Shown piece after piece: positions 22,039 through 31,909 of a DNA stretch of 64,000 nt. Every line of letters begins with the position of its first letter. The first letter of the stretch is position 1. This stretch comes from Capronia americana (lineage: Eukaryota > Ascomycota > Eurotiomycetes > Chaetothyriales > Herpotrichiellaceae), in NCBI GenBank assembly GCA_016110215.1, contig JADWQD010000008.1, positions 682,001 through 746,000 of the forward strand. The letters run 5' to 3'. Under the pieces are notes generated by a model, which had not been told where the DNA came from, ran no database searches, and saw only the letters and a program-made list of their open reading frames with translations. The translations under genes and the position numbers were made by a program.

Positions 22039-22874
22039 ATGGCGCGGTGGTCATGGATAAGTTGCTGTAGAGAAGCCGAATAGATCGCACCAGGCAGATA
22101 TCTATTATTCTCAGGAAAGCGTCCGCATGCGCCCCGGTGTTCGTTGTGGCTTGCTGCGTACGTGGTCGGACCAGATCAGCGTTTGTGCAAAGAGCGCCTC
22201 GGGCTCAGTGCTCGGGGGCGGGAAGATTCAAGTCGAAGTTGAACTCTTGTGCAGTGACGGTGTTCAACGTCTTCTGGCAATGAATCACCAGCAGCTCATG
22301 TTATGTCAGTCATACACACACTTGACTCTGCTTTGGAGCTGGGTGAGGTCTCCTGTTCCTAACTGACAGCAATTGACTCGTGACAAGAATCAATAATGTT
22401 TCAAGCCCACCCCAGACATTTGCCCGATGCAGCACTGCGGGCGCCGGCTTGCAGTTATGGTGGCGCAGGCAAGGCTCAAGGGGTATTCGTAGTGGGCTAA
22501 AATAGACGCCTATGACGATTGCAGGTGCCCCGGGCGCCTGGGGGGTCGGTTTCACGTGACATTGGATTCAATGGCCGCCTGCTCAGTTCAGAGACAACAC
22601 ACTCTCAGATTGCGATTAGTGACGCACACAACCTCACCATCCTGGTTAGGAGTCCCTCCGCCGCTGAAAACCAAGCCGAGGCTCTCTCAATATCGTATGA
22701 AGGTCTATGCGCAGCCTTGTGGTGCGCGCCTGATCTCACGAAGCACATGAAAGCCCATTCCCGGACCGAGGTAGGTGCTTCGGTGTCTTAAAGACTACTC
22801 CTGCTCAAGCCGCCACTTCTTGCAACGATATCTCTCGAAACAACGCTTCAGGACATCAAGTAGGCACGACAATC
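22039..22874. promoter_or_regulatory. Divergent promoter region, Munc13-type gene / dehydrogenase
   Basis: An 836-nt gap between two opposite start codons. A CACGTG E-box occurs at 22553-22558, but this hexamer appears several times in the window, so no regulator is assigned. No gene seen. Confidence 0.4.
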
Positions 22875-23759
22875 ATGCAGATCAAAGACCGTACATTTAT
22901 TGTCTCCGGCGGAAGCAGCGGGCTCGGCCTTGCAACTACCTCACTCCTTGTTCAGTCCGGCGCGTACGTCTCCATCCTCGACCTCAATCCTCCTCCCTCG
23001 GACTCACACCTCGACCCCTCGCGCATCCTCTTCACAAAGACCAACGTCGCGTCCACCGAGTCAATACAGAGCGCCTTGCAAAACACTCTGAAATGGATCA
23101 AAGAAGATATCTCCGCACCTCTTTCCGGTGTCATCTGTTCAGCAGGGATTGGTACAGCTGCTCTCGCCCTACCCAGGCAAGATCCTTCAGCAACACACGA
23201 GACCGTGAAGTATATGGACATGTCTGGCTTTGACCGGACATTGGCGATCAATTTGCGGGGCACGGTCGATCTGATCCGGCTGACGATCCCGCATATGGCG
23301 CTCAACGACCCATGGGGTCCAGACGGTGAGCGCGGTATTATAGTCGTGGTCTCCTCCGTGGCAGCGTATGAGGGTCAAGTTGGTCAATTGGCATACAGTG
23401 CAAGTAAAGGTGCCGTCCGAAGCATCGTCCTCCCGCTGGCACGGGAGTTGGGCCAAAAGGCTGGGATAAGAGTCATGGGCGTTGCGCCAGGAGTGTTCCA
23501 GACAGGCATGACCGTCCCGCCGAAGAAGAAACCGCAACCGTCGCAAGAGCAGCAGCCTCCAAAGAAAGAAGGAGCGAGCAAAGAGAAGGGCGCTACTGGA
23601 GCAAGAGCGGGGATGAACACCGAGATGATTCAATATCCCATGCGCATGGGACAAGGCCACGAATTTGCCCGGCTTGTCAAGGAGATTGTGGAGAACCCCA
23701 TGCTGAACGGGTTTGTCATTCGACTCGACGGCGCTGTGAGGATGCCCAGTCGGCTATAG
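22875..23759 (+). CDS. Short-chain dehydrogenase, 3-hydroxyacyl-CoA dehydrogenase type 2-like
   Basis: A single exon encodes a 294-residue classical SDR. The Rossmann nucleotide-binding motif is at residues 12-18 (G-G-S-S-G-L-G), and an Asp after the second strand (L-D-L) favours NAD(H). The catalytic triad is Ser160/161 (V-V-V-S-S-V), Tyr174 and Lys178 (Y-S-A-S-K). The C-terminal signature (N-G-F-V-I-R-L-D-G-A-V-R-M) matches the HSD10/HSD17B10 group, which oxidises short 3-hydroxyacyl-CoA or steroid alcohols, usually in mitochondria. Unusual is an insert at about residues 216-245 rich in Lys, Pro and Gln (P-P-K-K-K-P-Q...), in the substrate-loop region where relatives are shorter. The substrate is not determined. 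Confidence 0.9.
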   Translation: MQIKDRTFIVSGGSSGLGLATTSLLVQSGAYVSILDLNPPPSDSHLDPSRILFTKTNVASTESIQSALQNTLKWIKEDISAPLSGVICSAGIGTAALALPRQDPSATHETVKYMDMSGFDRTLAINLRGTVDLIRLTIPHMALNDPWGPDGERGIIVVVSSVAAYEGQVGQLAYSASKGAVRSIVLPLARELGQKAGIRVMGVAPGVFQTGMTVPPKKKPQPSQEQQPPKKEGASKEKGATGARAGMNTEMIQYPMRMGQGHEFARLVKEIVENPMLNGFVIRLDGAVRMPSRL

Positions 23760-23791
23760 CTTGAAGTACTGTACCATCGAACGATCAACAT

Positions 23792-24124
23792 TCATCGAGC
23801 ACCAAAGCACAACATCCCCAACACTCTGCTTCCTCGACCTTCGCTCCTTTGCTCGCCACTGCCTCTCTCCCGCCCGAGCCCATCTCTCCTCTTCTGCTTT
23901 TCCTCCTCCCTCCGCATTTTCTCCTGTCTCTTCCGTTCTCTCTTCTCCTCGGCCGTCAACTCAGCAGGGAGACCCTGACTTATCCGCCTCTCCCTTTCCT
24001 CTTGTTCTTTCCGGGCTTGTTCGGCCAGGACACCCTTCTTGAGCGCCTCGAATTGCTCGGCTTCAGATTCGGCGACGCGATCGTTTGCGAGGACACCCCC
24101 GGCCACGCGGAGGAAGTCGGGCAT
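23792..24124 (-). CDS. Small charged coiled-coil protein, conserved-looking, unknown function
   Basis: A 110-residue reading frame starting MPDFLRVAGG. Residues 20-90 are almost entirely charged (long E/K/R/Q runs, for example E-E-R-E-R-R and R-E-E-E-K-Q-K-R-R), predicting a single alpha helix or coiled coil, and the last ten residues are hydrophobic with one Cys. The frame fits between the dehydrogenase (convergent, about 30 nt from its stop) and the MsrA gene. Codon use looks coding and the opposite strand lacks a family match. I do not recognise the family; it could be an additional exon of a longer gene, though no good splice sites were evident. Confidence 0.5.
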   Translation of the reverse strand: MPDFLRVAGGVLANDRVAESEAEQFEALKKGVLAEQARKEQEERERRISQGLPAELTAEEKRERKRQEKMRREEEKQKRRDGLGRERGSGEQRSEGRGSRVLGMLCFGAR

Positions 24125-24868
24125 TTTGGAGACGTTGGACTGAGTTTATCGGTCTAGCCAGTCGGACTACTGTCAGGTCTGGGGGTTATGCAACGTGGTT
24201 TCTTGGCGACGATGATGATATGGATTGGACGTCCCACGTGGTCAGGTTGTACGAGGTACTGTACTCTATCTCTCGTGTGAAACAGTGATCGAACTCCGAG
24301 ATCTCAGCCCCAGAAGTGTAAGGTCTCAGGCAAGATAAAAAATAATTTACATTCCCACTCTGAGGTACATTGGATACGTATTAATGTTTGTCTCTGGGCT
24401 GTACTGCCGTGCTCGTGACAACCTGCTCGAACATCGACGAGGCTGTGTCCTCAGGCGGCGCCCTAACCCCACCTTGCTGTGGCGGAGTCGTCTTCTTAGC
24501 GCTTTGACGAGGATCATTCCCTGATGCTTCCATGGGTCGTGACTGATCCCGCCCGTTGAATGCAATGATGGGAGTATGCCGATACCCGGTTAGACATCGC
24601 CCCAGGTACTATGTAGTACTACGACAGTTTCCGACTCTGCGAAAGGTACGAAATGCACAACAATACGTCGAATCTCCGGCGGGATGTATGTTGGGTGGTT
24701 TTCAATCCCTTGGTATCCGATCCAACTCATTTGACGAACAGTAATCAGGATCTCAGTTCATACACATGTACATACAATCATTTGCGTTGGTGCGGTGGGC
24801 GCTGCGCTACACGACCCATGGCGACAACAACGATCTTCATACTCGACTCTCCTCAACAGCCGAACTGT
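24125..24868. other. Intergenic region
   Basis: About 740 nt between the small charged protein and MsrA (both minus strand). I find no gene. It holds the promoter of the small gene and the 3' UTR of MsrA. Confidence 0.5.
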
Positions 24869-25501
24869 CTATTTCAGCTCGGGCAATGGTCGCACCCAAT
24901 GAGCCGGGCATTGATACCCTGCCGGATTCTTCTCCAGGTATTTCTGATGCAAGTTCTCTGCATCATACCACTGTGTGGCTCTCTTGACCTCGGTTGTGAT
25001 CGTCTTGCCCTTATACCACTGCTCCCCGACCTTCTGCTTGATCTCCTCGGCGATCTTCAGCTGCTCGTCGTTCTCGGCAAAGACTGCAGATCTGTACTGC
25101 GTCCCCGTATCGGCGCCTTGTCTGTTCAAGGTGGTCGGGTCGTGCATCCTGAAGAAGAACTCCACCAATTGGCGGTACGTCACCACATCCGGGTCGAAGA
25201 CGAGTAGCAACGATTCGGCGTGGCCCGTCCGGCCGGAGCATACATCTTCGTAGGTGGGCGCTTTGGTAGTACCACCAGTGTATCCGACTCTGCAATCGAG
25301 CAGGCCCTTGCCACCACCCCAATGCTTGCGGTAAAGTTCTTCTAAACCCCAGAAGCAACCACCTGCAAAGATCGCCCGCTCGGATTTTGAAGGGAATTGC
25401 ATCGCGGCCAACGCATCTGGCTGGAGGGAAAGTTGAGCCGAGGAAAACGGGCGGAGAAATCGTGTAAGGAAGGAAGGCATTGAGAAAGCCATGGTCAGCA
25501 C
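24869..25501 (-). CDS. MXR1: Peptide methionine-S-sulfoxide reductase A
   Basis: Repairs the S epimer of methionine sulfoxide in proteins and free methionine, using thioredoxin. The 210-residue single-exon protein has the MsrA catalytic motif G-C-F-W-G with the nucleophile at Cys49, followed by R-V-G-Y-T-G-G and the substrate-pocket stretch H-A-E-S. Later the sequences D-T-G-T-Q-Y-R-S and Q-W-Y-D-A-E-N-L-H-Q-K-Y-L are characteristic. The first 20 residues (M-P-S-F-L-T-R-F-L-R-P-F-S-S) resemble a mitochondrial presequence, so dual location through alternative starts at Met4, Met8 or Met34 is possible. A C-terminal Cys (Q-C-P-A-H-W) could act as resolving cysteine. Confidence 0.93.
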   Translation of the reverse strand: MLTMAFSMPSFLTRFLRPFSSAQLSLQPDALAAMQFPSKSERAIFAGGCFWGLEELYRKHWGGGKGLLDCRVGYTGGTTKAPTYEDVCSGRTGHAESLLLVFDPDVVTYRQLVEFFFRMHDPTTLNRQGADTGTQYRSAVFAENDEQLKIAEEIKQKVGEQWYKGKTITTEVKRATQWYDAENLHQKYLEKNPAGYQCPAHWVRPLPELK

Positions 25502-26654
25502 GAGGATGAGGAGGGCGACGAGAGAAGTGTAGGTGATGTTGATGTTGATCTGCAGGTTGGGCGGTTGTGCTTAGGACGAGTTCTGGAAGTATGGTGCACA
25601 GTGCCGAACGCGGTAGCAACACGGCGTTATATATCTACAGTAGCAGAACCGAGTCTTGACTTTACTCGTTAGTTAGGCTCTCGTCGTCGAAGTTTCGCGG
25701 GCGGTCGATCAATCATCAAGCACGTCATGGCCACCGCTGACAGTTTTCGTGACCGGGGTACCTTCTTCCGAGGGCCGTGCGCACCTATCAGCGCCGGGAG
25801 TGCCTCCCCAGGGATGAATTCCCTGCATGATTCCGTTATCAACAGAAGCAGCTTCTTGGCTGCGCCCTCAAGCTTGACAAATAACTGGACCACTGGCGAA
25901 TACGCAGATGCTTAAACGCTCATGAATCTGGTGTACCCATTTCCAACGACTGAAGATATTAGATACCGGCTCGCCCCTTCTAGTGCTTCCTTTGCTGGAA
26001 TGTTTACTTGCACTCTCACGGTTGATGCTGGTACCATGTACCATGCTGTGTTATGATGGCTAACGTCGTCAGCGTCAACGTCACAGCAGCGACCACATAT
26101 CCTCACCTCAACTTCACTTATATTTCACTCGAATGCTCGTAACAGCATGGCCAAGCAGTCGGAGGGCGGCATCTGGGCGAGTACTTAGACTAACTTCACG
26201 TTCCCTTGAGTCTTGATTGACGCCCCGTCCCGCTGCGTGCCCACCCCATCACAAGTCGACCAGGTTTTCGAAGCTTCGGCAATTTCAAGGCTGCCTCAAT
26301 CATGTCAACGGCCTGGTGTCTACGCATATCTTCCCGCAACCAGCTTAATCTGAGCACGTGCGGTCCCTTGCACAGTCATGCTCTCCACAAATTCAAGTTA
26401 TCTGCTCACGTAGCGTTAAGCCGTATCACAGCCCAGACAACTGTTCACAATCTCTGTTCGAAATAGTCTGTACCAGGAAGGTCTTCCAACTCCGTGGCAT
26501 CCTTGGAGGTTTCGTGTGCTAAGTATCTTTGGCAGTCGAGAGCAGACCAGTCGACGCCGCTTGCTTCCGTCATTTCGACGTCCCTCATGGCGGTCAGCAT
26601 CGTGCTTGGGTCTCGAACTGTTGCACCTCGTCTGAAATCCTTGAGCGAGATCAC
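25502..26654. other. Intergenic region
   Basis: About 1.15 kb between the MsrA start and the CorA-like gene. The CorA-like reading frame is open back to 26529 but upstream residues show no conservation I recognise. No other gene is supported. Confidence 0.45.
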
Positions 26655-27910
26655 ATGGTCACGTTAAGAGAAATGGGCGATGTCGGAACCATGGGCGACC
26701 GCAGCGGCTGGAGGAGGCCACAGCAATTCGAAGTGTCGAGCTTCCAAGATGGTTACGTCGATATCTTACCACCAACTTCGCCTGATAAAGAACTCAAGGG
26801 CGCTCGTCAGCACACCTCTAGAACAGGAGATACGGATCGACGTTACATCAAGTTGCGTCCCGTTCAAGATCTCATCTATTACTGGACAACTGCCGTAAGA
26901 AACAATTTGGAAACCGCCACAGGAAGAGGCAGAAACGTACCCAGTAGCGCCTCTTCTAACAGGTTCGACTTGGGGGTCCCCGTGGGAGGTCCACTACGCA
27001 AGAACAGCAACGATCATCCGATTCACAAGGTCATACTTCACGAGGCCATGCCTGCCAAAGCTGTGACGAAGACGTGTGTGAAACCCGCAGGTTTCCGTTT
27101 GACATCTCAAGGCATGCACTGTTTATCGCCGCCAGTGAATCCATGCTAGTTTTGGAGGCGTTAAGTGCGTCAGGAGATGCTAGGACTTGGGATCTGAGGG
27201 ACCTCGAGATTGGCGAGTCTGCTTGGCACAGTAGAAGTACTAGAGCATTGGAACGCTACATGGACGACGCACTCCGGTTGAAGCATCACCTGACGGGACA
27301 ATACCGACAAATCATACTCGTCAAGAAGTTTATCGAGTCCGTCGACCACTCCTCTCCGGTGAACATAGCCTTGCACAGAGTTCTTCCTGGGCCGTATGGG
27401 ACTCCCCAATGCGGAAAAGAGTATCCTTCCTCAAAAGTCACGGACTACGGCCTGGGAGAAGACTATACCTACATTTCGGAAGCAATGCAATCTTACTGGG
27501 AGACTTGCAAGGAGATGATGGAAGAGATTCCCAGTCTTATGGCAGTCAGAGACAGTCATTACCAGGGTACTTTATCTCGCTTGGGAGCGGTCTTTCTGCC
27601 TATCACCGTTGTGAGTGGGATCATGAGCATCAGCGACGATTATGGTCTTGAAGGGCGTTTGTTCTGGGTCTTTTGGCTTGCGGCCATATCTACACTCTCG
27701 ATCACTATCCTCCTCACCTGCATTTCCTTCAGGAGGCTCGAAGAGCCGCAACGGATGTTCAAACAACGAATGCGGGAAGCAAGATTGCAGATGAGCTTGC
27801 GCATGGTACCATCTTGGAGAGTGGTGGGAAGAAGTAATGATATTAGAATAAATATTAGTACACTAGGCCAGCGAGATTCGAAACCTGTCACATTCCCCAA
27901 GCACCGATGA
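26655..27910 (+). CDS. CorA-like membrane protein, GMN motif absent
   Basis: Best model: exons 26655-26894 and 26963-27910 joined by a 68-nt intron (GTAAGA...CTAACAG), giving 395 residues. The C-terminal half is secure: a helical region (Y-I-S-E-A-M-Q-S-Y-W-E-T-C-K-E-M-M-E-E), then H-Y-Q-G-T-L-S-R-L-G-A-V-F-L-P-I-T-V-V-S-G-I leading into two membrane helices, as in the fungal CorA-like group. In true CorA magnesium channels the loop between the helices carries Gly-Met-Asn; here it reads S-I-S-D-D-Y-G, so ion transport is doubtful. The N-terminal exon is low in recognisable structure and Arg/Ser rich, and the start codon (26655, 26673 or 26691) is uncertain. It opens the accessory island. Confidence 0.6.
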
Positions 27911-28025
27911 GAGTGGTTGCTACCTGGGTAAGTGTAGTCCAAATGGCCATGGTAGCACTGAAGGAGACTCGAGCGGCTAGATTAACACGTTGATCAGACA
28001 CTAGCCTGGCTTTCCTGGCCGGATC

Positions 28026-31000
28026 CTAAAAAGGCGGAAGAAGCGATTGATCAGTAAGAAAGACCTTCCGCTCCATCTGTTCACGGAACCGGTCAGTACG
28101 CTCCCAGATCTTCTCCAAGTCGGTGACTTGCAGAGGGCGCTCCTCGGCCCTCGCCAGTGTGGTTGCAGCGGCAAATACATTTCGGATCTGTCTGCCGTTG
28201 AATTTGTTGCTAGCCGCGGACTCGAGCCAACGGGCGATTGACTTCTCTGCGGCAGCCGGCTTTCTTTGTACCCGCGACAGGAATTCATCGGCCAGGGCCT
28301 TTCTGGATTCCTTGTCCAAGGAAGGGAATTCCAATGCGAGATGGACGCGAGACAAGACGGCTGTATCAAACGGCGCTAACCCTGTGCGATACGTTAGAAT
28401 CCAAGTTTCCCTTGATTGCTGGTTGCAAACACCCAAACTTACGATTCGTTGTGAGGAATAGAATCCCTGAATAATAGTCAAGGACCTTGAGAAACACTGC
28501 AACTCCAGTCAGCGGACCGGCTCATTTTATGGATGAGAAATGATTGCCACGGCTTTGGTATGCGTACCGCCGACGATTGCATTCCGCGTAAGATCCTCTC
28601 CCGAAGCAGACGTTGTCCGGTGAGAAAGGAGAATATCCGCTTCGTCGAAGAGAAGGAGAGCTCCCCATCTTTCTGCCATGTTGAAAAGTCGATCCAAAGT
28701 CTTCTCCACTTTGGTAACGTCGAGGCTGATATCTGACATGCTGAGTTTGAGGAGCGGTCTCCCAGCGTATTCGGCAACGCTCTCTACATGCTGTTGAGTG
28801 ACCTGAATCCAAAAAGGGGCAATATCGCTTACCTGCCATCAGAGTCTTTCCCACGCCCGAAGTTCCTTCTAGCGTTAGCAGGCCATGGAAACTTTGACTC
28901 CAATTCAACTCCTACCATATAAAAGAACCACAAGCCCTTGGCCTTTGCCCTTGACGAGGTCCTCAAATGGATCTGGAATGTGGTCGCTTTCTTTCGGAAC
29001 CTTGCCGTGCCCGCGGACCAGCTTTGCCATCATGTCCTTGGTTTCCTGCCATAACTGGCCACTTGGGAGGACGATCTTGTCAAAAGCACTGTCTGCCGTT
29101 GTTGTCGCCTCGGACTTCTTCTCGGCAATCTCGTGAAGGGACTCGGCAGAGACATCAAGATACACCCACATCTTGGTGTTCAAGGCGTAGCCCTCGATCT
29201 GATGTGGGCATATGAGGAGCTGGGTTTCTTCAAATTCAGGCCATGTACTCCCTTTCCGGTTCAGCTTGTCGTATTTGGTCTTCATTACTTCGTGCACTGC
29301 ATCGTTGTTCTGACACTCTAGGCATTCACACTTTGAGGTTGATAAGTGTCAGATTCGTCGGGGATATGGTGCGACAAAGGGAGGCAAACTTACATATTGC
29401 CAATCCTCTGGCATGCTAAATCTCTTCGTGTTCATCATGACCACAGGTCCATAGTTCCGGTAGAGACCAGGGTCAATCACAACAGGCCCAGCGTACTACT
29501 TGTTGATTAGCGAATGCAGCAGCTTACCTCCTTTTTTTGCTTTCAGCTCACAGGAATCGTTCTCGAACGTCTCTCTGTATCTTCTTCTTCGTCAAACTGT
29601 ATGCGTTTAGAAAGTCAAGGTCATTAACAGGGAGGCCAAAGACTGGAAACATACACACTCGATCCCTGCAGGAACCACCGAGTCTTTATCATTTCTTTGC
29701 AAAACCCGGCTCAAGACCCGGCCCAAGGATGCACCGGCCCATGTGCCTTGAACAATCGGTTCCACATACCGGTCTTCTATAAAGTCTGCTGGTAGTTGGC
29801 TCTTGTAATGTAAATCACCAGTATAGTGGAACACTCTCTTCTCCTTTTCCTGCATACAGGCCCTCCGGAATCGGTCACCTCTTGCAGCCAAGACATTGCG
29901 GATGTTTTGTTCGCTCGGGTGAAACTTCAGGGGATAACAAGGCAAAGTCGTGATGTCTCTGGGACCGCGGAATCTAGGGACGTCGAAAAAGAAGGGTTCC
30001 CGACTAAAGTAAGTACCGTCAAAATCTTAAGAGCATTAGTGTCTTGAATTTTCCCCTTCTGTAAAGTACGGGACAGTACCATATCTCCATGTGAAAACCC
30101 TAAACACATTAAACGTTGCATCGAAATCGGCATCGAAGAGAAGAAATGCTCTCGGTTGGTCTCCACATTTGGCAAAGAGTATCTCCCCAGGACGGAAGTA
30201 CATCTCCAGGTCGCGATAGTGGACGACTCTCTGATGGCGCTCGTGGTTTTCCAGATCAAGGTACCTTTTCACTTGTTTGGTCTCGCTGATGCGATCAAGG
30301 AGTGTTGCGAGGTGTGTTCCGCAACCACCTTGGGCGGATAGAAGCCCTGCTGTCCTTCTCAGATCACTCCAATTCGAGACAAACTCTGGAAAAGGGTCTC
30401 CAAAACGTAGGACAGGCATTTTCCAGTGAATAAAGGGCACATGACGAAGGCATGTTGCGAGAACCTTTCGAAGGTTCGGACAATCGATGCGGACATGAAT
30501 CTTAGTGACAGTACCGTGTCGATCCTTATCTTCAACCCATGTGAATGCGAACTTCCGGTGATAAGTTTCGAGAGGGCGGTTCGCTATATCGTCTTGGTCG
30601 AAGTTCTCTTCAATCAATTCTCCCTTGCCACCGAATGTTTTGCTTCTGTATTCCAATTCTTTGAAATGGGAGACGACTTCATGGTTAGTATCTGTAGCGG
30701 TTCCTGATGGGGTAGAATACCCAGACTCTCCCGAGCAAGTTGACGAGGAAGCCGAGGATGAGGAGTAGGTTCTCGAAACTTTGTCGCCATTCTGGTCGAG
30801 ATTTTTGAGTTTTGCGGTGGCATGAACCACGGCTCCGAAGAGCATCTTCTCTGCGTCCTTCCTGTGCTTGCCTAAGACTTCGTGCCGCTATCGATTGAGT
30901 CAGTCTGGGGTCCGCATCGAAGACACTAGCGATACATAACCGGCTCTGCGTCACTTACTGGAGCTAGGCTATCGATCAACTTTGACACGCCTGCCTTAAT

Positions 31001-31180
31001 GTCATCTCGCATCCCGCTGCGCTTGCCGTAATCTGCGGGAGAGCCTGCATCTTCTTTCGCGTTTTCTTTTGCTACTCCTCTGGCACCGGGATTGTCCACC
31101 GCATCTGGATCTTTTTGAGTGGATACGGCATCTCCATTGGTTGTTCTTGGATGCTGGGACACTGCTGGCCTATCCGTCAT
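28026..31180 (-). CDS. Ten-exon AAA-type ATPase (DUF7025-AAA architecture)
   Basis: All ten exons close in phase to 876 residues: 30959-31180, 30080-30887, 29655-30025, 29552-29596, 29394-29495, 28916-29330, 28833-28868, 28568-28783, 28443-28502 and 28026-28381; introns are 47-71 nt. After a disordered N-terminus (1-120) comes a large domain of the type I recall as DUF7025 (about 190-420), then the AAA module. Walker A is G-T-S-G-V-G-K-T at 656-663, Walker B L-L-L-F-D-E-A-D with Asp713-Glu714, sensor 1 T-T-N-R at 756-759, and an arginine-finger candidate at Arg770 (L-S-R-V). The short exon 28833-28868 encodes little more than the P-loop. Fungal proteins of this class are numerous and mostly uncharacterised; ATP-driven remodelling is inferred. 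It diverges from the STAND-like gene. Confidence 0.85.
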
Positions 31181-31909
31181 GGTGTTGAATTTGGCCTTCG
31201 GCTTGAGCGACAGAGCTTCCCTGAACTTGCTGAGATTCAGTGCAGTAGATGTTATCTGTTAGAATAGAAAATAGTAAAGAAATCGAAGTTGCTCACAACG
31301 GAGGACTTGTAGTACATAATGATAATTCTAGGTCGTCTGAGTGAAGGCCAACACCGCCTCGACCAAAAGATAACACCACCTGCATCACACCATAAGTCTC
31401 GTATATGCATGTTCCATTTGCATCATTTAGAGTGAAGTCTTCTGACTGCGAGGTTCAGGTTTGGTGCAGAAAAGTCCAAGCAGGTTGTGTTCATTGGCTA
31501 ACCCAGCGCCGCCAGGACCTAGACATCCGACCACAGTAGAATGAGTGTGAAAGAGATCAGCCACGAATACGGGTCGCTCGATATTTGATGCAGTGCCTCT
31601 TTGGATCAGATTGTAATAGGTCTCGCTTCCAGCACGTCTTAGGCCAGATGCAGGCAAGTCATGCGACTGCTTGAATAGTCCGAATCCAAAACGGACACGT
31701 CCAGACAACCAAATCAGATGAGTGCCGCATGACCCATGTCCAAAGTGGACCGGTGTAGGTCAGTCAGTGTCGAATGATTTGGGTCTATAATAGACAGACG
31801 CTGGCTTCTCAGCGCTTCAAGTTGTTGGGATCAAGGCGCAAGATGTACAGCAGACGCGTGAGCCATCATCCCGAAGAATCTAGTCGCATCTCCCATACAC
31901 GAGCTTGAA
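31181..31909. promoter_or_regulatory. Divergent promoter region, AAA ATPase / STAND-like gene
   Basis: A 729-nt gap between opposite starts. A minus-strand frame at 31427-31708 is open but lacks any family signature and was not called. Confidence 0.4.
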
